Below are positions 10,560-21,400 of a stretch of DNA of 64,000 bases, piece after piece; the stretch's first letter is position 1, and every line of letters starts with the position of its first letter. A program made the position numbers and the translations under genes. Below the pieces are notes generated by a model. It was not told the origin of the DNA, did not search any database, and saw only the letters and a program-made list of their open reading frames with translations. This DNA comes from Halichondria panicea (taxonomy: Eukaryota; Porifera; Demospongiae; Suberitida; Halichondriidae): assembly GCF_963675165.1 (NCBI RefSeq), contig NC_087389.1, positions 3,594,830 through 3,658,829 of the forward strand. The letters are read 5' to 3'.

Positions 10560-11560
10560 CGATACCCATCTTAATATGTTTGCTGATGACATGGCTATTT
10601 ATAGAGTCATTAAGACTATGATACACTCCAGGAAGACATTATAAACAGTGTTGCTGCTTTCATGTCTGGCAAACACCTTCATTTCAACACATCAAAATGT
10701 AAAGTCAGGGTGTCACACAGGATTTTGAAGTAGAGAGGGGAAATAAGGCATGCTTTGGAAAAGTAACAGAAAATGTTGCTAAACGGTTCAACAGTTATTT
10801 CAATATACCCTGTTAGTATGTAACATTGCCAGCTATGGACACTCAGTCATACAACTAGTACCTGAATACAAATTTTAGGGGGGAAATTGGAGCCAGAGTG
10901 GGGATATCCCCCTTCCCCCTGTATGACACCCTGAAAGTGATGTCAATATGAAGTAGGTCCATCGAGCTGTCTATATTTATAGTCAAAGGCTCTTCCCTGG
11001 AGCGTGTGGAGACGTACAAGTATTTAGGAATCCAATCAGCATTGGATCTTTTTTGGCATTCCCACACTAAGACACTTTGTAAGAAGTCGAGAAAGCTTGT
11101 TGGACTGCTATATACACAGAAATTTCGCAACTCATTCTCCCCTACTATTATGCTGAAACTATTTATTAGACCAAATCTGGAGTATGCTTCGATTGTTTGG
11201 AGCCCGCACTTAAAATGCAATATCGAGGGTAGGGAAAAGGTCCAGAACTTCGCACTAAAAGTTTGCCTATATAAAACAGTGGAACACTCAATTCGCTATT
11301 TGGATCTTTTGCACCAAGCAGACCTATACAACACTGCATGGAACAAAGAAGGGTGTTTAAGTGACTACCCTGAGGACACACCTTAGTCAGGCATCACCGC
11401 CCTCAAGGTTTTGTTCTGCTGGTGGAATTCCACCAGCTCCAATCAGATTGCAGTATCTCAAGTGGATTGATCACACCCACTCAACTTTACCACGTGTGAA
11501 TTTTGCACACGTTGCATTCACTGAGAGGCGTGGCGAACACCCACTTCACCCACTTAATAA
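10560..11560 (+). mobile_element. Degenerate non-LTR retrotransposon (LINE) reverse-transcriptase remnant
   Basis: Before 10700 the translation contains the RT active-site motif as FADDMAIYR, followed by a segment ending SKCK. After the nested MITE the reading resumes with VETYKYLGIQSALDLFWHSH, then RPNLEYASIVWSPH and EKVQNFALKVC. These are the classic C-terminal RT signatures of CR1/jockey-type LINEs. Stops and frameshifts show it is dead. The 5' part is absent. Confidence 0.85.
10706..10933. mobile_element. MITE with CAGGGTGTCA ends nested inside the LINE
   Basis: Begins CAGGGTGTCACACAGGATTT and ends in the inverse of that motif (TGTATGACACCCTG). It is flanked by a 5-bp duplication AAAGT (10701-10705, 10934-10938). 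Removing the element rejoins the LINE frame at SKCK/VMSI. A second copy is at 32360-32562. Confidence 0.85.
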
Positions 11561-12475
11561 ATTATATTCATCGCTATTGGCTATATTGGCACCCACGAAT
11601 ATGCATGTATACCAATTTTATGCAGTTTCTGACACACCAGGTCTCCATGCATTACACCAATACTGAAATAGGTGTGACTCTCAGGTCAATTTAGGTGTGA
11701 CCTTCACACCAATTGTGTGGTGTGCCATCACACCTATAATAACTTAGGTGTGGGTATTGGGACAAACGCATCACAGCTAATTAGGTAGTGGGCCACACCG
11801 CTGTATCTTCATGGGACAATACATAATTGCACTCAATTTATTGCTTCAAAATTAAAGTCGGCAATTACCACTTATTTATACCATGCAAACAGAGCTTTTG
11901 GCAGACTTGTATATACGTACACACTGTACATATATACAAGGGCGTAGACAACTTTAGACAAGTAGGGGGGGGGGGGGGGGGGGTTGGCATGCAAGGCGTG
12001 CTGATTCTTAATTAATAACCAATTTATGGGAGAAACTGGGGAGGGCTTCAGCCCCCAATGTCCTTGACACAATTATATCACAAATCAGGATCCAGTTGAT
12101 GTTCTTTTTAATGAGGCCATGCATGTAACGTTCACTATATATACACACATGCATGCATTCATTCATTTGACTGTCGCACAAACTGTAGCCCATGCCTGCA
12201 TGCCCGAATGACCTGCACACATGCAGTCTACGATCATTCTCTATTACATAAAACGTTCCATCAGTTTTCCAACAGCAGCGAAGCATGAGCACAATGAATA
12301 TTATAAGCAACCATACCAGAGACAATTGCATGGTCATGACTCTTACATGTATTAATCACTTTACATGTACGGTATAATTATAATAATTATGCTGAACAAA
12401 GTTTAAAGAAATTGATCAGATATAATCCTTAACTTTTAATAAAACACAAGATAGAAAACAAACTTGCAGGTGATC

Positions 12476-15400
12476 TTAAGATTGTTCCTGGATGAGATCA
12501 GTGAATTGATGAAGTGCTTCTCTTAACGCTGCCCTTACTTCCTGAGAGTGACACGTCACACACTGCACCAGAGCAGGGTACAACCTCGCAACTCCAATCC
12601 AAATGCTGTGGTCAACTGTATACAGTAAAAACAGAGAAGCTATAAGAGGCAGCTACAAAGGTACCAAGTATAGACCATGTATAGTGAGGATTATGATAAA
12701 TTAAATGTTGAATGACAATGCCAAGCCCAAAGGAAAGCTACAGCGGCCATGAAAAAGAGTTTTGTATAGATGTACACAAGGCAGCTGAATTTGAGCATGC
12801 AAAAAATAGTGTAGATGGGCAGGGTTTCGAATGTGAGTACCGTACGGGTAGAAAATTTCGAGGGTGTAAATTTTCGTGCAATTCAATATTCTGTCTTATT
12901 TGGAAAATTTCACGGGTAGTAAATTTCGTGGAGTTAGGGTGTGTCACTATCTCGCATGCGTAAACAAAGCCTTTCGCGGGTTTTAATTTTCGTGTTCTGC
13001 AGCCACCCACGAAAAACGCGAAATTAAAAACACCTCGAAATTTTCTACCCGTACGGTATATATTAAAAAAAATAGCAATCATGCAGGCTTGTACAATGTC
13101 CTTTGTTATCGTTTGGCTATATAATTGAAACCTGACCTACAAAGGAGATTTGTAAGATTTGTAAAACCTACAATTTTGACTGTAAACTGTTTTATAGTGT
13201 TGCTGTGATATGTCTGAAGAACTTACTGTTTGTTGATGTCTTTCGAGCCTCTTTCAGTGTAGAAATTAGAATAGTGACTGACTTTAACACTAAAGCAACT
13301 TCGCTCATTCGAGTCCTGTGTGTTAGTATGTGTGAACGCGTGTACAATAAGTGCTTGTCCAATCAGGAGCTGTGGAAAATACTCTTCCATTGTACACTAT
13401 AGCACAAAACAGGTATTCAAATGGCTAATGGGTTCAGTGCATGCATGCATGTGTTTATGATTTGCCTCCTACAGGCCTATTAGGAGAGGAAGAGTTGGTG
13501 GAGGGAAATTAGTGTTGTATGAGATCGTCAATTGTCTGGCATACCCCCATGCACACTGACCTCGGTAGGGGACATGACCCAGAGAGCCTCTCATCGTTGA
13601 CGAACCTGCTCAGGACCTCCTCACTCCTCACCAACAACGCCTTAAGGGCACCCTGATTAGTAGAGTCCGGAGCTGTGGATGTGAAGAGATCATAACGATT
13701 ATATGACGTACACCAGGAGCCCATAAATACAAGAAGGAGCGGCTAACTTCACAATGTATACCTGGGGATCACGTTTCATAATTGCCAGTGAAACCGCATT
13801 TACTTTTATGGAAGCAACTAAGTGCTTGCAAACCGCAGCCCTGTATTGTGTATAACACGTGTAGGTATTCAACCACTTACAGTGACCGTGCATATATAGA
13901 AATGCGGTCATAGCCACTTACGAAACGTGATCCCCATAGTCAGCCGGTCCTCTCTTATTTATGGGCCCCTGGCGTACATGTGACGAAAATCCAAATTATT
14001 TACTGATTCTACAGGCAAGTGGCAGCAGTAAATAGCTGTCTTTAATGCAGAAGCACCCAAAATAGGTAAGGATCAACAACAAGTAACCAGATAACAGCCG
14101 TACATAAACAGTATAATTATGTTACTGTGTGTCCTAAAGTCCTACATAGTAATAGTAGTCTATAGCATACCCATTTGGTTGTCTTTGGTGCTGACGAACG
14201 AAAACTGTAAGAGAGCCTCAAAACACACCCTGGCAAAGTGCTCTCTGAACACAACACCACAGTGAGCACCTTCTCCTGGAGGAAGGCACCATGTACGCAA
14301 GACACTGAAATATTTTTTGTTAGTACAGTACCTTTAAATAGATACACACTGCTAGCAAGGAAAATATGTATGTATATATATACATGTACATGTACACCTA
14401 GTTTTGTTGCAATGGTAGCAAATGATAATGTTTATAGATGTGATCCAAAAGCTTGGATACACATTTACATGTATTAGGGGGCTTTCTATCGCACTCACCA
14501 TCTAGTTGGTCAGTCGCCGAGTGTATGGAACCTCTGTTGAGAATGGACGTAAAGTGGTCCAGAAACTCCCTTGGGGCTTTTGCTGGGGTCGTAAGGACCC
14601 TACTCTTTAGTAACTCAATAACCTGAGGACAGTAATGGGTAGCATCAACATTCAAGGCCTTGTGTAAAATCTGAACACAGTCCACTCAATCAAGTGCTTC
14701 TAAGGTTGCACATGAGCTTCAAATAAAGAGGTAGATGTGAGACAGTTACATGTAATGTAGCTGGTTAAAACATGTAGATAATGCAAAAAGTACATGTTAC
14801 ATGCATGGACATGTACATGTATTGTAGATGTGTATGGCTGTACCTTGATATCCATTGCTTCACATTCTCTAATCTTTTCGGGAGTCAGGTTCATACCTTC
14901 AGCACTACAATAGAACAAATTGTTTGACATGCTGATAGTTGACTATTGGAGATTAAAAAGTAAACAGTTAACGGGACGTTACTGTGGTGTTCAGAAAATG
15001 TTTTTGGATCATACTCTTGATTGAGTACAGGGTTTGGCTCACAGTTACAGAGTTCAAAGTGCATTGTACAACTCTAAATGTGCTAAAAGAATGCTTTAAA
15101 ACAATTGCACGAACCTCAATCATTAAGGTCACCCACCTATCGTACACATACAAAAGTATCTTACTAGTACTACAAGTAAACACAGAGCACATAGCTCCCA
15201 CCTTTCATTGAAGAGGAAGTCTTCGAGCACTGTTGCCAGCTGGAGCCAGAACGGACTGTTCGCTTTGTTACCACTTGGTAGGGCAGTCTCTAAAATTAGC
15301 AGAAGGGCATTCAAACTCTGCACCCAGACAACGGGAGACAAACAGTTGTGCTTCAGCTTGAGAGGCATGTGCAAGGCCTGCGTGTGCACACGGAGATGCA

Positions 15401-18400
15401 TGTGAACAAACAGACGTGAACATAGCAAAGGCTTCACCTACATCTGTAACTACACAATTTCTGAGTTGGACTTTATCAAATTATGCACTCTACATTCTGG
15501 ATAGCTCTGAAAATGCACATATTCAGATCAATAATAATACTGACAATAAGCCGTCCAATTTCCTGTCAATCCTACGCACATTAAAACTAAATCATATACG
15601 TACATGTACACCCACAACCACCTTCTCATGCAGACACATACATACCTTTAGAAACATCTCTGACATGTTGTCCGGTAGTGGCACCTTCTCTGTCACACAT
15701 GCCCTGTACAATTTCACAGCCAAACACAGAGCACCCACACTGACTGGAACCATGTTAACAACCATCACTGGTAATTTCACTGGGGGTATGCCACTCGTAG
15801 CGGCAATCAGATCAGGGAGTTTCGTAGCGTAAGAAAAATAGTCCAACAACTGTGATAAAATACGTGGGTAGAGAAGGGCCAATTCACAGTCACTGTTCAA
15901 TTTGATGGCTTTTGTCATATCAATTTGGTCTGATTTTCGTTTAGTGAGCAACGATCCCTCAACTGGTTCTTTTGGAGGCTCAAAAATGTCATCTTCTGTA
16001 AAGACAGCCCCTAACGATCGTAAAACTAGCTTATGAACTGACGTCATCAAACTCTCGTTGCTTGATGGAACAAGAAAAGGAGAGACATCTCTTGTGGCCG
16101 GCATTGAGAGGGCAGAGGTGAGTATCTGACACAACATTTCAAGATTAGCTTCAGTGAAATGCGGTTTTAGATGAGAGAAAACATGTGGAAACACTTCTAA
16201 GAAATGGTTGAGAAACGCTTGTGTAGGTAAGCTGTTGAGAAACATTCGCTCATTTTGATGCTGAGTTTGGATGGCTGAACGGAATTTCTCCACCCCTGGT
16301 AATTTATCAGATACCATTTGCTTGCCAACGCTCTCCCAGGCCTGCCATGCTCTGGTCCAAATTGCCGACTGTTCTTCATTTGTCTGACCGCCCCTTACAT
16401 TATCAGGGGGTGGTTCGGTAGTGGAAGTGGGTGTTGGGTCGGCAACAGAAGAGGTGGTGGACTGGGGATCCACTACAATGTGGAAACTCTTGATAGCTGC
16501 TATGGAAACCTACGTACGTATGTATGACACTGTATGTTAAACGTGTTGGACGCAAGTACATTACACATACATTACAGTCAAAGTACTGTATGCGGCCTTC
16601 GGGCCTATATACATACTACTAATTGGTCTACCAATAACAGTATAACTGTTGGATTTACTAATTATAAGGAAATAGCTACTGTTACAGAATGTATAAAGAA
16701 TGTTCTACATACATATAATATTTCTGTTGTACGTGTTGATACATTAATGTGGTCAAAACTCAAACTTAATAGCTCTTATCTTACCTCACTGCTAGAGTTA
16801 CAGGCACAGTTCTTGAGAGAGAGTAGAAAGGTGGTCCATGCCTTCTCAAATCCACTGAGACTCACCAGGACCGGCCACCAGGACTGGAAAAGTCGGGCTG
16901 CCCCAGTCAACACTAGAACCTGCACGTTGGGAGAGAGGCAATAAGTATTTACTAGTACTTACAGTACTCCATGATGTGCTCTGACACTAAGGAATACCCA
17001 TTGAAACTCTCAGCATACTCTAGGGTACAAATGCCGTGTACCCTCCAGGGGTTTACATTCAAGAGAGAGGGCATGCAACAGCTTGCGAGCAAAAACTAAA
17101 GGGGGCGGTGGAAAAGTACAAATCTAAAAATTATTCTATTAATAGTTTTGTGTACAGTACATAGTATATCCGGTCTGTGGCTTTAGTTTTTTTGCTCGGA
17201 CGTAGGGTTGATAGTCAGTTGCATGCCCTCTCTCTTTTTATACGTACTTGCTACTACTCAGTTGTAAATGGGTTTGTCAAGTCAAATAATCAATAGGTGT
17301 TTTATACAATGTAGTACAAGCCACCTGTACCGTGCATGGATTATCTTAGCGAGTATTGGATTTGTTTACCCTCGTGCAGTTGTATGTATTCCCTCGGGTA
17401 CAAATCCAATACACCCTAGTGTACAACTATTACACGTACATGTATCCTACACAATGTTTGACATGTATGTAAGCTAGGCTAAGAAAAGAAGGCTTATGAG
17501 GTAAAGCACGTGCTTCCTTTTCTTTTCTCTAGGATATACTGTAAGCATTCCAAAACTATCTGCCTTGCATACAAGCAGAGAGTCTGTGGATTTTCTTAGT
17601 GATACGTGTACACATGTTATTACCGTATATGTTCTAATTTATTGGACAACAAAAATAATTATTTTGGAAATTGTCTGGGTATAATTGGAACAGATCTTTA
17701 TAGAGCACGCGAGTGTCCGGAATAAGTATGCAGCTGCACACAAGCTAATAGAACAGTGTGCGGCTGAATAGTTGCTGTATCAAATCTAACTTGCAGCACT
17801 TTTGCTGGTTATAAAACTACGTTGCTTGGAATGTATCTCAACGTTTCAAGGTATTGTCCAGATGTTTAGTAAATTAAAAGCACCAGACTGTATTAGAACA
17901 ACGAAAATTGTCCAGAAAGTGTCCAGGTTAAATAGCAGTGTTGTACCTGTGTCTCCGCCCACTGTTTCTGTTCGGAGTCTCTACTGTGGTGGATCATGAT
18001 GGCAGTCTGGAAACTGCTGGTGCTAGCCGACCATGTCGCCTGGGTAACACCATCCAACAGTGGGAACAACACCTGCATGCACGGGGAAGAGTAAGTATTA
18101 GTGTACTTAATATTGTACGTCCATAATTGTCTGCCTCTCCAAAATACAATACCCACAAGTATATGTATTGTAGCATGTACAACAAATTACACGGCATTCT
18201 TGAAAAAAAAAAACCTCATACAAGTTAATCAAACCTGCCACAGAACATCTGTCCAAGTGGTGCTCTGTAAGAGTGAGCCGTGAGCCGACAAAGTGGAGAA
18301 TAGAGTCTGACAGGCACTCTTACGCACGGCAGCTCGCTCATCCACACACAGCTCAGACATGTACCTGCACCAGAGAGAACAAGCAAATAGATTAACTAGC

Positions 18401-21400
18401 AGAAAAAATGGGTGATATAATTATTACGAGAGGTTAATAATATAATGAAAGCACCGCAGGTGCTGATGCCTCGGTGGAGATGCCAAAGCTACATACATAA
18501 AGCTACTAATAGCTTTTACACTGATGAAAATTTTTGCAATAATTATTTTGCTGCATGCAAACTCAAAGAGTGGGTAATGATCAACCATGATTGTTGTTAA
18601 AAACGATCGATGCCAAAAGTTCAAGTCTAAAATTAATGGCTGCCATCAGCAGAGCCTTGCAGCTCTCTTCCTCACTCTTGCAGCTACCAATAGCTAGCGT
18701 TCTAGTGCAGAGCTAACTACTAAGTAGAGTAGTAACACTCGGTAAACAAGTTTGGCTATGTGCTCTTTTGAAAAGGCTGCAATGGCATTCCAAGTAAGCA
18801 AAACTAGGCATAACTCGAGAACGAAGCATTATTTTGCAAATCCATGAATAGTACACATGACTAAAAGCCTATAGAAACTCTTACTTGCACTTGATTCATC
18901 CTTGAGCAGCTGTAGCAGTCTACACAGACACACAGACACACACACACTACCGTATACCTCGCTTGCATATGCGCACCGAGGCATAACTATACACCATTTA
19001 AATACATACTAGGAAATTCAGGATGGTTTGTGATGATTTGTGAACACATCCAGAAACACTGCCAGTTAATTTTCAATACTCTCAATTTAGCTTCAGATAC
19101 ATACGCACACTTTTTTCATCACACTAATGCACTCACTTGAAAAGCATCAACCAAACAGAATCAAACACAGGTAGTGAAGGATTCTGCAGGGTCTTATAGA
19201 ACGTCAAGACGGGGGTCTGGTTCTCTTGACCAGTCTGCCTGGTTTTATCAGTGTCGAAACGGAGAGCCTCTAGTGAGGTTTGAAGAGAGGACCGGTTCTG
19301 ATAGAGATAGTCCGCCATATTCCACTGTAGGTGTGTCCAATTGCAATGCGATTATGCACAGGTGCTTAAAATCATTTTTTTACCATGGAAAGATCATCCA
19401 ATCATCGTAAAATCTGATTATGTGTATGCGCAAGCCAGTACACTATTCCCTTACCAGCAGTCCCACAGATGTCAATGAGATGTTGATATCCATTTTCTGC
19501 AAGCCGTACTGACCTCCAACCTCGACGCAGACAGGAACACAGGAGGGGGGTAGGGTAGGGAGGAAGTCAGCCATCACCAGCTGGAGACTTGAAAACCCGG
19601 TGCGGACTAGTGATTCACTGGGGGTGGAAAAGAAGTGTGGGCGTGCACATAAGATGGAAACGGAAATAAATCATAAAGGGAGACTAAACAGCACAATAGA
19701 GTCAGGAAAAACAAACTGACACTGACCTTTGCAAGTCAGTGGCTGATCTGATGACATCCAGAAGGATGGGCCAGCTGGACTGAAGGCTTTGCTGCGTAGA
19801 CTGAAGCACCTGCCCAATACAATCACAACAGATTACTGGTTGCAGTGTGATCACAGGCATACATTATAACAAATAAACCAAGGGTCTTAACTTAACACAC
19901 CTGTGCAACACACTCCAGTTGTTTTTGTCTGACATCAGGGAAGGGGATTTTAGTCAAATACTTGAGTGGAGACAGCATCATGAGTTTGATGTCCTATTGG
20001 GCATGAATAACTTATGAATTTCATGCACATCCATTCTACATTCAAACTATATACATGCACCATGCAGGGGCCCAGGGTGTCATACAGGATTTTTAGCTGG
20101 GGGAAATGTTTAATTGAGGGGGTCTGGGAACATTTGTTTGAAAAATAGTTATCTGAGGTGGAATTTGGGTTAATTATGACATCATTAATATTTCAGATTT
20201 ATAGAGGGGGAATTTTGGTTGGGGGTATGAAATCCCAGGGCGCCCCCCTTCTGTATGAAACCCTGAGGGCGGTACGTGGATCTCAGCATACAAAAAGTAG
20301 CATGCAAAAAGTAAAATGGTGTGTTGTGCTGTGCCAGATTAATCAACTCTAAAATGGCTATCACCAGTTGACAAAGTACTCTCTCAATGTACCAGTACTT
20401 TAGGGAAGCAAGCCAAGCTACAGCCTCTAATGAGGTTTTAATCAGGGGGTACCCTTAAAGTGAATATTCAACACTGTACCTCCTTAGAGGTTGTCTCCAG
20501 TGCTGATCTGATAAGAGTGGTCAGTGCTTCAGCAGCAAACACCCTCAACGTGGGATCACCATGAGAACACACCTGCGAACAAGCAAACAGTGACAAGGCT
20601 GGTATTGTTTATACTTTTAAGTGAATATACTACAGTACAGTGCTCATGCAGGTACAGCGCGCGCACAACACACACGCATACGCACGCACGCACGCACACA
20701 CACACACACACACACAGTTCAGGTGCAAATCAAAACAATTGCAACACAATGCGATGCAGGCTTAACAAGTGGGCGGCCATGTAACAATTGGTAGGCTTTA
20801 ACTTGGATTGGCATCATAAGTGGATAGAAAATCAATTCAACACGCTATAGACAGTTACTATAAATTATGTGCATGGTGTCATGCCTGTTCCGGTCTGCAT
20901 TTTCCCATGAACACTTCGGCGCATGCAGTTGTTAGCTTATTTGGCAGCACTTAGTTAAGTAAAGTACACTGCACACAGTTGACATGGTGATCCCCAATAG
21001 AGCATAGCTGGACTATAAAAATAGATAAGAATGCACCACACATCGTTGACATGGTGACCTCCAATGGAGCGTAGTGTAGATCTACGGTCGAATGAATGCA
21101 CTACATGCACATTGTTGACAGAGAATATGCCTGTATGCATGGATATCACCACTGAATGTATAATTATAGAGGGTTAATTAAGGAAACAGTATGTTAATTG
21201 ATGCTATATGTGACAGGGCCTAGGAAAACAACCCTTATGGAGCAAACTAATAATGTTCAGTACACTACAAAGTAAAATATTTAGAGCTATTTTAGGATTT
21301 TGGTTTTCTTTCATAAGAAGTAACTTCAATATCTCCTCTAACTAAAAAAAAAATTTTTTTATCCGAAAATTTTTTTGTATAGCCGTTACAAGGCAGCCAT

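Larger units (their letters stand above)
9869..12475. other. Intergenic stretch: MITE, LINE debris, simple repeats
   Basis: Contains a MITE at about 10046-10288, a broken LINE at about 10560-11560 with a nested element, several GGTGTGA/TCACACC short repeats at 11650-11760 and a poly-G run at about 11967-11983. No host gene is seen. Confidence 0.6.

Noticed and set aside
12738-13082. 114-codon minus-strand ORF
   Set aside because: Covers the two arms of the 12838-13058 MITE; the repeated FRG-type residues are the inverted repeat translated twice.
15416-15832. 138-codon plus-strand ORF
   Set aside because: Antisense of MON2 exon 26 and its intron.
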